Shown: positions 30,244-39,854 of the stretch, in pieces
Position numbering within the stretch: the stretch's first letter is position 1
Layout of the letters: every line of letters starts with the position of its first letter
Assembly: GCA_021325355.1 (NCBI GenBank)
Contig: JAJPHI010000019.1
Coordinates: 213,068-277,067, forward strand
DNA length: 64,000 nucleotides
Reading direction: 5' to 3'
Source: Pseudomonadota bacterium
GTDB taxonomy: Bacteria; Desulfobacterota; Binatia; Binatales; Binataceae
The notes under the pieces: model-generated
The model's database searches: none
Told to the model about the DNA's origin: nothing
The model's input: only the letters and a program-made list of their open reading frames with translations
Translations under genes and position numbers: made by a program

Positions 30244-32142
30244 GTGGAGACCCTTGCAGACGGCCCCAAGCGGATGGATTCTCGTCTGCGGAAGGTGCCT
30301 GCGGCGCCACGCGCCTGGAGCCGGATAGGTATCTGCGCCGTCCTGCTCTTCGCGCTTTCGATTCTGCGCGCTGCTGCCGCGCCGATTGATGCGGCCCAGT
30401 TGGATCCCGCGCGCCATTACCAACTTGCCCGTATCGATTTTTCCGGACTTTCCGCCTTTTCCGCTGAGCAGATCAAATCCATCATGACCCTGAAAGAGCG
30501 ACCGTGGTACCAGATTTGGAAGCCGCTTCCGCCCTTTTCAAAATCAAGTCTTGAGGACGACCTAAGTAACATTCGACGCTTTTACGAAGCCCACGGCTAC
30601 TACGACGTCGCCACGTCATACCGTCTCGAAGCCCGCCGGAACGCGATCACGGTTCTAATCGCAATACATCAGGGCCGGGCGACCAGAGTGGCGGTTCTGC
30701 GCGTCACGGTTGCCGGCAACGCACCCACGCCCCGGCAACTTGATCTCGCCCTTAAGATGCCTCTCAAGGAACACGACATTTTTGATCAGACGGCTTACCA
30801 AGATACCGCGCAGACGCTGCTCAACACCTATAAGAGCCATGGCTATGCGCACGCCGTCGTTCAACGTCGTGCGATAGTCACGATAGCTGAGCGGCGGGCA
30901 ACTGTTTACTATCAAATCATACCTGGCGAACGCTGCGTTTTCGGCACTACTGCGATCGTCGGCCTGCACAAGGTCAGCTCCGAGCTCGTCCGCAGACAGC
31001 TCGTTTACAAGACCGGCGAGCTATTCGATATCCGCAAGTTGGCGGCCTCGCGCGAGGCTCTGGTTGCTCTCAACCTATTCAACTCCGTCGATATTCAGCC
31101 CGGCACGGATCCGACGAATGGAGCGGTCATTCCGATCACGGTTGCGCTCAGCGAGGGACCAAAGCACACGATCAACGGCGGAATCGGCTACAACACGCAA
31201 ACTCAGTTCAACGCAACTCTCGGCTGGAACGACTACAATTTCATCGGTGGTGGGCGCCAGTTCTCGGTGACAGGTGCGTATTCCAACGTTACGAGTGTTT
31301 TCGATGCCAAGCTTTTGCAACCGGACTTCATTACGCCGCCGCTCAGCCTCACGCTAGAGGGTTCCGGGCAGCAGCAAAGCTACCAGACCTACACCGCCTA
31401 TATTGTCGGCCTCGATCCGCACCTTGATTATAAATTCACCAGGTTTTTGACCGGCGCGCTGGGATGGCGCCTCGAGTACCTGAAGTTCAACTCGGTAAAT
31501 CCCAGCACCATCGCAGCGATCGGCGGCTTTCGCAGCAACGGCATACTGTCCGGACCTTTTGCGAGTCTGAACTTCGACGATACCGAAGACCCCTTCAACC
31601 CGCAGCAGGGCGAGCGCGTGTCGCTGCTCGCCAACGTATCCAGCCACAGCTTCGGCGCCGATTATCGCTACTGGCGCGCGCTCGCCGACGCTCGCAAGTA
31701 CGTTCCACTGGGATGGCGAACGGTTCTCGCCGGTCGCGCGCGCATCGGGCTTGAAGACACGCTCAGCCACATCGACGACATTCCGTTATCCGAACGCTTC
31801 TATTCTGGTGGCGAAGGCAGCGTGCGCGGGTATGGGCTCCGACGTATCGGTCCGCTTAGTCTCAGCAATGATCCGCTCGGCGGCCGGAGCCTGGTCGAGA
31901 CTTCGGTCGAGTTGCGACGACCCATCGTCTGGAAGCTCATCGGCGCGGTCTTTTTCGACTGCGGGCAGGTGGCACTGCAATCCTTCGACCTCCGCGTCGA
32001 TTCGCTCCAATGCGGCTACGGTCCCTCGCTCGGACTCAATTCTCCGGTCGGACCGATTAACTTTTACCTGGGCTTTCCAACGCAAAAGCCGCGCGGCGAC
32101 AGTAACTGGCAATTCTATTTAAGCATCGGGCAATACTTTTGA
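30244..32142 (+). CDS. tamA: TamA-like outer-membrane protein (POTRA + Omp85 barrel)
   Basis: 632 aa. An N-terminal signal (IGICAVLLFALSILRAAAA) leads into three POTRA-like domains beginning YQLARIDFSGLSAFSAEQIK, RVAVLRVTVAGNAPTPRQLD and CVFGTTAIVGLHKVSSELVR. The Omp85 barrel follows from about 300, with the conserved VRGYGLRRIGPL motif (lid lock) and a C-terminal aromatic (SIGQYF) as needed for barrel insertion. With tamB directly downstream it is the outer-membrane half of the TAM complex, involved in outer-membrane protein or phospholipid transport. The frame begins at GTG 30244; ATG 30274 ten codons later is an equal candidate and gives a better signal peptide. Confidence 0.9.
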   Translation: METLADGPKRMDSRLRKVPAAPRAWSRIGICAVLLFALSILRAAAAPIDAAQLDPARHYQLARIDFSGLSAFSAEQIKSIMTLKERPWYQIWKPLPPFSKSSLEDDLSNIRRFYEAHGYYDVATSYRLEARRNAITVLIAIHQGRATRVAVLRVTVAGNAPTPRQLDLALKMPLKEHDIFDQTAYQDTAQTLLNTYKSHGYAHAVVQRRAIVTIAERRATVYYQIIPGERCVFGTTAIVGLHKVSSELVRRQLVYKTGELFDIRKLAASREALVALNLFNSVDIQPGTDPTNGAVIPITVALSEGPKHTINGGIGYNTQTQFNATLGWNDYNFIGGGRQFSVTGAYSNVTSVFDAKLLQPDFITPPLSLTLEGSGQQQSYQTYTAYIVGLDPHLDYKFTRFLTGALGWRLEYLKFNSVNPSTIAAIGGFRSNGILSGPFASLNFDDTEDPFNPQQGERVSLLANVSSHSFGADYRYWRALADARKYVPLGWRTVLAGRARIGLEDTLSHIDDIPLSERFYSGGEGSVRGYGLRRIGPLSLSNDPLGGRSLVETSVELRRPIVWKLIGAVFFDCGQVALQSFDLRVDSLQCGYGPSLGLNSPVGPINFYLGFPTQKPRGDSNWQFYLSIGQYF

Positions 32143-35100
32143 CGATGCGCCGCGTAACTCACATCGCGCTCCGTATCCTGCTGGCCGGACTTTTCCTTGT
32201 TGTTCTGCTGGTGGTTGCCTTGGTTTGCTTCACCCGCACACAATCCTTCAGCGACCTGTTACGAACTAAAGTAAACGCGCTGCTCGCAGCGACCTACCAA
32301 GGGCAAATAACCGTCGCCCAAATCGATAGCTCTTACCCCGGGCGCCTCCTGATGCGCAACCTCACGATTCAGTACGAGGGTCAAGTTATCGCGCGAATCA
32401 GGGAAGTCTCGGTCGACTACTCACTGCTGCCCTTGTTATGGGGCCACGTTCGTCTTGACATTTCAGCAGTTGATCCTGAGGCCCGTCTCGCTCGCGACCA
32501 GCGCGGCAACTGGAACCTGATCGCCGCTTTTACGCCGCGGGTGGTCTCGAAAGGCACGACGGCGACTTCTTTCGTCATCGATATTTCGGCTCTCACGGTT
32601 CAGGAAGGCGCGGTCGAGGTCGCCCCTGATAGCGTCCACGGCCCGACTTACAATCTCGACCACGTAAATCTTCAGGCGGCGATCGCGATTTCCTCGGACA
32701 ATCTCGTGGCGCGCCTGACTCAGCTCCAACTGCAGCTCAAGACGCCGTCGATGCCCACCGCGTATGTCAAAACGGCGATCTTTTATGACGCCACACACAA
32801 CCGATCACGCATTGAGGTAACCCAACTCAGCGTTGCCACCGCGCACTCCGCGTTATCCGCCTCCGGCACCATCGATGACCTGCGGACTTTTTCAAGCAAT
32901 CTCCAGGTATCGATCACGCGTCTCTCGCGCGCCGATCTCAGTCAGATTCTTGCTGACTATCCATGGCAACAGGACATCAGCGGCACGATCACCGTAACCG
33001 GCCCGCTCGACGCGATGACCCTGCAGGCTCACCTGGCGTCCGCGAGCGCCCGACTTGCCGCGCGTCTTTTCGGCGATTTTGCAGCGAAACAACCAAGCAT
33101 CAAGCTCGATTTGCAGCTCGCGCATCTGGATCTCCATGACCTGCAGCTCGGTCAACGCGCCGCCGGTCGCTTAGACGCTTCCGTTAACGCCAGCGTTACG
33201 GACTTGAAGCCCGAAGCCGTCAAAGCTGGCGTCTCAGCGGTCGGACAAAATCTGCAGCTTGGCAACATGCTTTTCGGCAACCTGACTCTCGATGCGCGCG
33301 CGCAGGACGGCAATACCCAGTTTGCCGCGCGACTGGACAACGGACCAGGGCAGCTTAACCTGAGCGGTTCGGCCTCGCTGATCCCACCACGGCGCTGCTC
33401 GGCAGTTCTGAATCTGACTCGGTTCGACCTCCACCGCATATTGTCCTCGCTACCCGCAAATAGTCTCAATGGTAAAGTCACCGCCGAGGCCGTCGGCAGC
33501 GATCTTGATACTGCCAGCGGTCACCTTACGGTCGCTTTGCGCGGTTCGCAGTTCGCGCAGTTCCCACTCAATGCAAACATTGCGGCCGTTCTTGCGAATG
33601 GCAGCGTCGCCATCGACCGCGCCGAAGTTCTCAGCAGTACTACGCGACTGAGCGTCTCAGGCACAGTCGGCGTTGCGCGCGGCCTCCCCACCCTGCTCAG
33701 CTATCAGGTTTACGCGCCGCGTCTCGATCCCTTGGCGCGGCTCGCGAAGATTTCCGCTCAGGGCACGTTGAACCTCCAAGGCAACGCACGCGGCGTTCTT
33801 CGCGGCAAGAGCGGCCCGTCCTTCGACACCGGCGGCAAACTCACAGTGCGCGCGATTCACGTCGCATCCATAGCGGTTGAGAACGGTAACCTGGACTATC
33901 GTCTGCATGGCATCGGCGCACCCGGATGGCCGGCCGGCGAGGTCGTTACGCAACTTAACGCCGTCGTTATAAATACTATAAAGTTCCCCGGTATCTCTGC
34001 CCACCTACGGACGAGCGGCGGCGATGCTCCTCGGAGCGTTATCTCGCTCGTCGTTCGTGACCACAATAATCATGTAAACGAGGTTCATTCGAGCATTGAC
34101 TATAGCTCGCAAGGAATCAGGGGAGAACTCAGCCGCGTCCGGCTTGTGCTTGCCGACGGCATCTGGCAGCTCGCTTCACCGGCGCAGTTTGTAAACAATT
34201 CCCATCAGGCCGCAATCCAACGGTTTGTTTTGATCAACGGCGTGCGCCAACTGAGTATCGACGCGAACCTTGCCTCGAGCGGCGAGCAGTCTGCTGTCGT
34301 CCATGTGCGGACGCTCGACCTCGCGTTGCTGCAGCCATTGATGGGTCCCGACATCAAAGCCGCCGGCACGGTGTCCGGTGATTTGATTATCGCCGGCACT
34401 GCCCAGGCGCCCGTCATTCGCACATCGTTGCAGGGACGCAACCTGGCGCTTAACCGGCATTCGTTCGGGAAGCTCGACACGACCGCGAGCTACGCCGCCG
34501 GTCTCGCGCAGTTCACTCTGCTGCTCGATCAGGACGCGACGCATCGCCTATCCGCCGACGGTCACTTGCCGATGACGCTCGCGTGGCATCGCGGAGTTGC
34601 TCTAGTAATCGGCAATAGCGAACAGGTCCGGATCTACAGCGACGCTATTGACCTCGCGCCATTAGGTCCCCTCTTAGCGGATCGCCTCAAGAACTTTGCC
34701 GGTATCTTGAGACTCGACTTGACGTTAACCGGCCAGCCGTTTCGACCGGATATCAATGGCACGCTTGCCGTCGATTCGGCTCACGCCGAAGTCATCGCAA
34801 CCGGCGTAACCATCAGCGATTTGACCCTCGCACTGAACGTGTCGCCGCAGCAGATCACTATCGCTCGACTATCGGCTAATGCTGGCTCGGGTTCTTTAAC
34901 GGGACACGGTACGATCAGCCTGCGGCAGCCTTACTCGCCGGAAGCCATCAGCGCCTCGGTCCAATTCAACCGCTGGCCCGCCATCGCCACCGACCAGTAT
35001 AAGTCTACGCTCGACGGTGAGCTGATCGCGTCAGGCACGGCCACGATGCCGGTGATAACGGGGACGCTCAACCTGCGCGATACGACGATTCATCCGAGTC

Positions 35101-35954
35101 TCGATTTTCTCAGCGGTTCGAACGTTCCACCGCCGGACAAAACCATTCTGATAGTTCGCCCGGGCCAGCCGCTTCCGGCGGCAACCCCTGCAGACCAGTC
35201 TTCAATGGTCGTGGCGCCTCCGCAGTCGTTAGCCGTGCCGACCTTCAGGAATCTGAGGGTCGATATCCGCGTCAATCTTCATCGCAATACCTGGATTCGA
35301 CATGAGAATGCCGAGGTCGAACTGGACGGTCGCGTCAGGATCACGAAAGATCCGGGCGGTCCCATTATGTTGATCGGTGAAGTCGATACAGTTCGCGGAT
35401 GGGTCAACTTTCACGACAAGAGATTCAATCTGGTGAGCGGCCGAATATTGTTTACCGGCGGCTCGACAGTAAACCCTTCTCTGGATATCGACGCCCAGTA
35501 TGTGATTAATCAGTACACCATCGACATTCTGGTCACCGGGACCGCGGCGAAACCGCAGATTAAACTGCAGAGCCAGCCGCAGCTCGCACAGGCCGATATT
35601 CTTTCACTGATCCTGTTCGGCACAACCACCGATCAGTTAAGTCAGAATCAGAAGAGCAATCTGCAGCAACAGGCGCAGTCGATGGCGCTTGGTGCGGCAG
35701 GTCAGGCGCTCGCGCAATCGCTGGGACTCGAGTCGCTGGGCGTGACGGTCAGCGGCGAATCGGTGAGCTTCGGTCACTACATCGGCCGCAACACCTATAT
35801 TTCATTTGCGCCCAGTTTCGGCCCCAGCACCCCCGGAGCGCCTACCCAAGTCGCCGCCGTACAGTACTTTCTGCGACGCTGGCTGAATGTTACTACAGCC
35901 ACGATGTCTGATGGCTCACATCAGATATTTTTGAACATAAACCGACGTTACTGA
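32139..35954 (+). CDS. tamB: TamB-like translocation/assembly protein (DUF490)
   Basis: 1271 aa. One N-terminal membrane helix (IALRILLAGLFLVVLLVVAL) anchors a very long beta-rich AsmA/TamB-type repeat body that would span the periplasm as a hydrophobic groove. The C-terminal DUF490 region is clear: VRGWVNFHDKRFNLVSGRIL, DIDAQYVINQYTIDILVTG, KPQIKLQSQPQLAQADILSL and a final NTYISFAPSFGPSTPG. Such proteins bridge inner and outer membranes and are linked to phospholipid transport. It overlaps the tamA stop in TTGA; an ATG two codons later (32145) may be the real start. Either way the two genes are translationally coupled. Confidence 0.9.
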   Translation: MTMRRVTHIALRILLAGLFLVVLLVVALVCFTRTQSFSDLLRTKVNALLAATYQGQITVAQIDSSYPGRLLMRNLTIQYEGQVIARIREVSVDYSLLPLLWGHVRLDISAVDPEARLARDQRGNWNLIAAFTPRVVSKGTTATSFVIDISALTVQEGAVEVAPDSVHGPTYNLDHVNLQAAIAISSDNLVARLTQLQLQLKTPSMPTAYVKTAIFYDATHNRSRIEVTQLSVATAHSALSASGTIDDLRTFSSNLQVSITRLSRADLSQILADYPWQQDISGTITVTGPLDAMTLQAHLASASARLAARLFGDFAAKQPSIKLDLQLAHLDLHDLQLGQRAAGRLDASVNASVTDLKPEAVKAGVSAVGQNLQLGNMLFGNLTLDARAQDGNTQFAARLDNGPGQLNLSGSASLIPPRRCSAVLNLTRFDLHRILSSLPANSLNGKVTAEAVGSDLDTASGHLTVALRGSQFAQFPLNANIAAVLANGSVAIDRAEVLSSTTRLSVSGTVGVARGLPTLLSYQVYAPRLDPLARLAKISAQGTLNLQGNARGVLRGKSGPSFDTGGKLTVRAIHVASIAVENGNLDYRLHGIGAPGWPAGEVVTQLNAVVINTIKFPGISAHLRTSGGDAPRSVISLVVRDHNNHVNEVHSSIDYSSQGIRGELSRVRLVLADGIWQLASPAQFVNNSHQAAIQRFVLINGVRQLSIDANLASSGEQSAVVHVRTLDLALLQPLMGPDIKAAGTVSGDLIIAGTAQAPVIRTSLQGRNLALNRHSFGKLDTTASYAAGLAQFTLLLDQDATHRLSADGHLPMTLAWHRGVALVIGNSEQVRIYSDAIDLAPLGPLLADRLKNFAGILRLDLTLTGQPFRPDINGTLAVDSAHAEVIATGVTISDLTLALNVSPQQITIARLSANAGSGSLTGHGTISLRQPYSPEAISASVQFNRWPAIATDQYKSTLDGELIASGTATMPVITGTLNLRDTTIHPSLDFLSGSNVPPPDKTILIVRPGQPLPAATPADQSSMVVAPPQSLAVPTFRNLRVDIRVNLHRNTWIRHENAEVELDGRVRITKDPGGPIMLIGEVDTVRGWVNFHDKRFNLVSGRILFTGGSTVNPSLDIDAQYVINQYTIDILVTGTAAKPQIKLQSQPQLAQADILSLILFGTTTDQLSQNQKSNLQQQAQSMALGAAGQALAQSLGLESLGVTVSGESVSFGHYIGRNTYISFAPSFGPSTPGAPTQVAAVQYFLRRWLNVTTATMSDGSHQIFLNINRRY

Positions 35955-35979
35955 GAATCGCCTCCCGCCGGCTCTTCAT

Positions 35980-37488
35980 TCAGTATGCCTTGGCAAAGTA
36001 GGCGCGCTCCCGGGATTCCTCTCCACATACGATACACACGCCTGTCGCATCATTCTGGCTCAGCGGAATCGCCCTGCAGGTGGCTCGCGTCTCCTCGCGA
36101 ATTTTCAACTCGCAGTTGGGATTGCCGCACCAGTAAATGTCGACCAGGCCGCCACCGCCTTCACCCTCCATCCGCCGCTTGAGATCGGCATAGGAGTCCA
36201 GTCGATACGTATTGGAATCCATCGCAGATTTCGCCTGCTGATAAAGATTCCGCTGAATCTCAGTCAGCAGCTCTTTGACCGGACTCATCAGTTGATCCAG
36301 GCGGGCCTTTGACTTGCCTTCCCGACCCGCGATATCGCGACGGGCCAGAACCGCCTCATTGGCGGCGACGTCGCGTGGTCCGATCTCGATCCTGAGTGGA
36401 ACGCCGCGCATCTCCCAGTCGTTGAACTTGAAGCCGGGAGTCAATCCCTCGCGATCGTCGAGGCGCACGCGCACTCCAGCCTCGGTCAAGGCCGTTTGCG
36501 CCGCACGTGCAGCGGCAAGCACGCTTTCACCCTCTTCAGTTTTGCGCCAGATCGGCACGATTACCACCTGAGTGGCGGCGACGGCCGGCGGCAGCCGGAG
36601 CCCCTGGTCATCCCCGTGCGTCATGATGATCGCGCCGAGGAGCCGCGTCGATACGCCCCAACTGGTCTGATGCGGATACTTGAGTTCATTATTCTCATCG
36701 AGGAATCTAATCTCGAAGGCGCGCGCAAAATTATCGCCCAGATAATGCGACGTGCCGCACTGCAGCGCACGCCCGTCCGGCATCAGGCTCTCGATCGTGT
36801 ACGTCTCCTCGGCTCCAGGAAACCGCTCAGCCGCGCTCTTGCGTCCATAGACCAGTGGGATCGCGAGAAACTCCTCGACGAAACTGCGATATACTTCGAG
36901 CATTAGCTGCGTCTCACGCTGCGCCTCTGCCGGCGTGGCGTGAGCCGTGTGCCCCTCCTGCCACAGAAATTCCGCGGTTCGCAGGAACGGCCGCGTTCGC
37001 ATCTCCCAGCGCACAACGTTGCACCACTGGTTGATCATCAGCGGCAGGTCGCGATGGGAATGAATCCAGTTCGCGAACATGTGATTAATGATCGTTTCCG
37101 AGGTCGGGCGCACCACCAGCGGCTCTTCCAGTTCCTTGCCGCCGCCGTGGGTCACCACGGCCACTTCCGGCGCGAAACCCTCAACGTGTTGGGCCTCCTT
37201 GCGCAGGAAGCTTTCGGGGATGAACAGCGGAAAATAGGCATTACGCGCGCCGGTCTGCTTGATACGCCGATCCAGCTCGTCGCGCAGGTTTTCCCAGATT
37301 GCAAAACCGTCTGGTCGGAAGACGATACATCCGCGCACCGGCGAATAGTCGGCCAGCTCGGCGCGCGCGATGATCTCGTTGTACCACGCCGCAAAATCCT
37401 GACTGCGCGGCGTGACTTTTCTCTGGTCGATGTTCTCAGCCATCAGTTGGTTCAGATGCCCTTCGGCGAAGCTTGCTGTGTTGATCAT
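35980..37488 (-). CDS. proS: Prolyl-tRNA synthetase, eukaryote/archaea-like type 3
   Basis: 502 aa. Class II synthetase motifs are present: motif 2 region MRTRPFLRTAEFLWQEGHTA and motif 3 region GVSTRLLGAIIMTHGDDQGL. The enzyme lacks the ~180-aa editing insertion of the usual bacterial type. Instead it has the C-terminal zinc-binding domain of type 3, with cysteines in YWCGNPNC, ATCRAI and CIVCGEES, and the final AKAY-type tail. It charges tRNA-Pro. An internal ATG at 37443 (MAENIDQRKVTPRSQDFAAW) matches where most homologues start, so the first 15 residues may not be made. Single gene, convergent with tamB. Confidence 0.94.
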   Translation of the reverse strand: MINTASFAEGHLNQLMAENIDQRKVTPRSQDFAAWYNEIIARAELADYSPVRGCIVFRPDGFAIWENLRDELDRRIKQTGARNAYFPLFIPESFLRKEAQHVEGFAPEVAVVTHGGGKELEEPLVVRPTSETIINHMFANWIHSHRDLPLMINQWCNVVRWEMRTRPFLRTAEFLWQEGHTAHATPAEAQRETQLMLEVYRSFVEEFLAIPLVYGRKSAAERFPGAEETYTIESLMPDGRALQCGTSHYLGDNFARAFEIRFLDENNELKYPHQTSWGVSTRLLGAIIMTHGDDQGLRLPPAVAATQVVIVPIWRKTEEGESVLAAARAAQTALTEAGVRVRLDDREGLTPGFKFNDWEMRGVPLRIEIGPRDVAANEAVLARRDIAGREGKSKARLDQLMSPVKELLTEIQRNLYQQAKSAMDSNTYRLDSYADLKRRMEGEGGGGLVDIYWCGNPNCELKIREETRATCRAIPLSQNDATGVCIVCGEESRERAYFAKAY

Positions 37489-37599
37489 AGCATCAATTCG
37501 GCCGCGGACGCCTTGATCCTTCGATCCGCCCCAGCTTGAATCTGAAGGTCAAACGCAGCCGGCCGGGTTTGTCGGCTCCACGGGGGGGAGGTTGCTCTG

Positions 37600-38304
37600 A
37601 TGGTTAAAGCAGCATTAATCGCAACAGTGGGATTCGTTCTTCTGGCAGGCGTGGTTCGCGCTCAGGAGACGAGCCCCGACCGGCGCACCATCGAAGTCAG
37701 CGGCAACAGCGAGGCGCAGGCCGCGCCCGACAAGGCCACCCTCGCCCTTGCGATCGAAACTCACGCCGCGACGGCGGCCCAGGCTGCGGGCGCGAACGGC
37801 GCCATGGCCCAGAAGGTCCGCGACGCGCTCAAGGCCAAACTCGGCGATCAGGGCAAAATGTGGACCGGCGGTTATTCACTCTATCCGGACTACAGCGAGC
37901 CGCGTGACGGCGGCGAAGCGAAGATCATCGGCTATCGTGCGCAGAATTCGATTACCGTCGAGACCGGCGCCCTGGATCTTGTCGGACCTCTGATCGACGC
38001 CGCCATCGCCGCCGGCGCCAACCGCGTCGATTCGCTCGACTACGGTCTGCGCGACGAAACCGCGGCGCGCAACCAAGCGATCGCTCAGGCCACCGGCGAT
38101 GCCCAGTCCCAGGCCGAGGCGCTGGCGCGGGCCCTTAACGTCAAACTCGGCCCGGTCCTCAAGGCGACGACCGTCTCGCAGGAACGACCCGTACCCGTGA
38201 TGCGCATGCAGGCGGCGGCGATGGCGGCCGGTGCGGCCACTCCGATCGAAGCCGGGCAGGTCACCGTGCCCGCCTCCGTAACTCTCACTTATCAGATCCA
38301 ATGA
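37600..38304 (+). CDS. SIMPL domain (DUF541) periplasmic protein
   Basis: 234 aa with a signal peptide (MVKAALIATVGFVLLAGVVRAQ). The mature part has the SIMPL layout: RTIEVSGNSEAQAAPDKATL at the start, a central GYRAQNSITVETGALDLVGP strand, ARNQAIAQATGDAQSQAEAL helix and a C-terminal strand ending ASVTLTYQIQ. The family forms periplasmic oligomers of unclear role, with reports of protection against oxidative stress. A GGGAGG lies upstream of the ATG. The 2-Cys peroxiredoxin follows after 36 bp, which fits a stress-related role. It starts the run of plus-strand genes that goes on to 44.57 kb. Confidence 0.9.
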   Translation: MVKAALIATVGFVLLAGVVRAQETSPDRRTIEVSGNSEAQAAPDKATLALAIETHAATAAQAAGANGAMAQKVRDALKAKLGDQGKMWTGGYSLYPDYSEPRDGGEAKIIGYRAQNSITVETGALDLVGPLIDAAIAAGANRVDSLDYGLRDETAARNQAIAQATGDAQSQAEALARALNVKLGPVLKATTVSQERPVPVMRMQAAAMAAGAATPIEAGQVTVPASVTLTYQIQ

Positions 38305-38340
38305 GCTTGATTCCGCCGCCGGTCTGCGGATCGATAAACC

Positions 38341-38868
38341 ATGCTTAAGCCAGGTGATGTTGCCCCGTCGTTCGATCTGCCCTGCGCCTTCGACGGACAG
38401 ATTAGCCATCTCGCGCTCGCCGGCCTGCGGTCCGAGATGGTCGTTCTTTTCTTCTATCCGCGGGACTTTTCCTTCATCTGTCCAACCGAGGTCGTCGGTT
38501 TCCACAAGGCCCAGCCTGCGTTCAAAGCCGAGCATACCAGCATCGTCGGGGTCAGCGTAGACGACCCCGAGACTCATCGTAAGTGGGCCGCGGAACTGGG
38601 CGGTCTGAGTTACCCGCTGCTTTCCGATGCGGAGGGTCGCGTCGCCAAACTGTACGGCGTGTACGACGATGTCGAAAAGGTCGCGATGCGCGCGACGTTC
38701 ATGCTCGACAACAAACGCCGTATCGCCTATGCCGTCGCCAGCGCCATCAATGTCGGTCGCAGCGTCAGCGAGACGCTGCGCGTGGTCCGCGCGATTCGCT
38801 CCGGCCGCCTTTGCCCGGCCGACTGGCAGCCCGGCCAACCGACCATCGATACCGATCAGAAATACTGA
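38341..38868 (+). CDS. 2-Cys peroxiredoxin (AhpC/Prx1 type)
   Basis: 175 aa. The peroxidatic cysteine is C47 in FSFICPTEVVGFHKAQPAF and the resolving cysteine C158 in RSGRLCPADWQPGQ, so it is a typical two-cysteine enzyme of the AhpC/Prx1 group. GVSVDDPETHRKW and RATFMLDNKRRIAYAV are family motifs. It reduces hydrogen peroxide and organic peroxides in the cytoplasm. No AhpF or dedicated thioredoxin is next to it. It ends one base before the GTG of the VIT1-like gene, so they are co-translated; linking peroxide removal with metal handling makes sense. Confidence 0.93.
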   Translation: MLKPGDVAPSFDLPCAFDGQISHLALAGLRSEMVVLFFYPRDFSFICPTEVVGFHKAQPAFKAEHTSIVGVSVDDPETHRKWAAELGGLSYPLLSDAEGRVAKLYGVYDDVEKVAMRATFMLDNKRRIAYAVASAINVGRSVSETLRVVRAIRSGRLCPADWQPGQPTIDTDQKY

Positions 38869-38869
38869 C

Positions 38870-39595
38870 GTGCCGACGCCCAAACCGGAAGAAAAACGGC
38901 GCCTGTTCGAGCGTCTGGCCAGTCTGCGTGAAATTGTCTTCGGCATCCAGGACGGCGTTCTCACCACGGCCGGCGTCCTCGCCGGGCTCAGTGGTGCCGT
39001 CGGACAGCGCCAACAGGTGATCCTCGCCGCTCTCGCCTCGACGGCGGCCGGCGCGCTCTCGATGGGCGCCGGCGCATATCTCGGCACCCGCGCCGAAACC
39101 GAAGTGATCCGCACCGAACTCCGTCGCACCCGCGAGGAGGCGCGCGCCGAACCTTATATCATTCAGGAAAGCCTGCTCCACGAGCTCAACCAGGAGGGTC
39201 TCGACCGCGACGCCGCCTATCGCGTCGTCAAGCTGCTCAGCTCGTCGCCCGAAGCGCTTCATGCCACGGCCGAGGAAAAGATCTACGGCCTGAGCAACGC
39301 GAGCTTCGGCAATCCGCTGGCTGACGGACTTCTCATGGGCGTCGCCTTCCTGGTCGGTGCGCTGGTGCCGCTGCTGCCGTTCGTTTTCCTGTCCACGGTC
39401 AGGAACGGACTGATCGCCGGCATCGCGACGACCGCCATCGTCCTCTTCGCCGTCGGCTACGTGGTCGAAGGGCGACTCGCCGAACGCCGTTACCCTACAC
39501 TTTCCGGCCTTCGCTTCTTAACCATCGCGGTGGGGGCGGCCGTGATCGGCTATCTCGTCGGCAAGGCCATCTCACCGTTAGGAGCCGCCCCGTGA
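38870..39595 (+). CDS. VIT1/CCC1-family transporter (Fe2+/Mn2+)
   Basis: 241 aa. It starts with GTG one base after the peroxiredoxin stop. LREIVFGIQDGVLTTAGVLAGLSGA is the first-helix motif of the vacuolar iron transporter family, and helix 2 is ASTAAGALSMGAGAYLGTRAE. A charged soluble stretch at about 75-135 (TRAETEVIRTELRRTREEARA...) corresponds to the glutamate-rich metal-binding domain. Three further helices with FLVGALVPLLPFVFL and a C-terminal helix follow. The family removes Fe2+ or Mn2+ from the cytosol. The frame is open upstream inside the peroxiredoxin gene, but that part is out-of-frame noise. Confidence 0.9.
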   Translation: MPTPKPEEKRRLFERLASLREIVFGIQDGVLTTAGVLAGLSGAVGQRQQVILAALASTAAGALSMGAGAYLGTRAETEVIRTELRRTREEARAEPYIIQESLLHELNQEGLDRDAAYRVVKLLSSSPEALHATAEEKIYGLSNASFGNPLADGLLMGVAFLVGALVPLLPFVFLSTVRNGLIAGIATTAIVLFAVGYVVEGRLAERRYPTLSGLRFLTIAVGAAVIGYLVGKAISPLGAAP

Positions 39596-39852
39596 AGCCG
39601 CGAGTATATTCCTCGCTGCCGGCGTTTCTGGCTCACTGGCAGCTACTTGCGGCGGCGCGCGACACCCTCTCGCCCCAGGAAGCCGAGCTGCTTGACGCGA
39701 TGGAACAAACGCTCGCCCGTCTGACTCCTGACGAACGCGCTGCGTTGGACGACCATTCATATCCGCAAACCGGCGCCGCTCGGCGCCGTCGCGAGCGCTA
39801 CCAACTGAAGCTTCAGCGGCTGCTCACGGGCGAAGGCTGGCTCGAGGGTTAG
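39592..39852 (+). CDS. Hypothetical protein, 86 aa
   Basis: Not recognised. It starts with GTG in a GTGA overlap with the VIT1 stop and has GGAG seven bases before it, so it is very likely translated with it. The next gene begins two bases after its stop. It is all-helical in appearance with no membrane segment or signal. An N-terminal half rich in Leu/Ala/Glu (LSPQEAELLDAMEQTLARL) is followed by a basic end (RRRRERYQLKLQRLL). It is probably a small soluble protein. The tight position between the VIT1 and ABC genes is the only functional clue. Confidence 0.65.
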   Translation: MKPRVYSSLPAFLAHWQLLAAARDTLSPQEAELLDAMEQTLARLTPDERAALDDHSYPQTGAARRRRERYQLKLQRLLTGEGWLEG

Positions 39853-39854
39853 AA

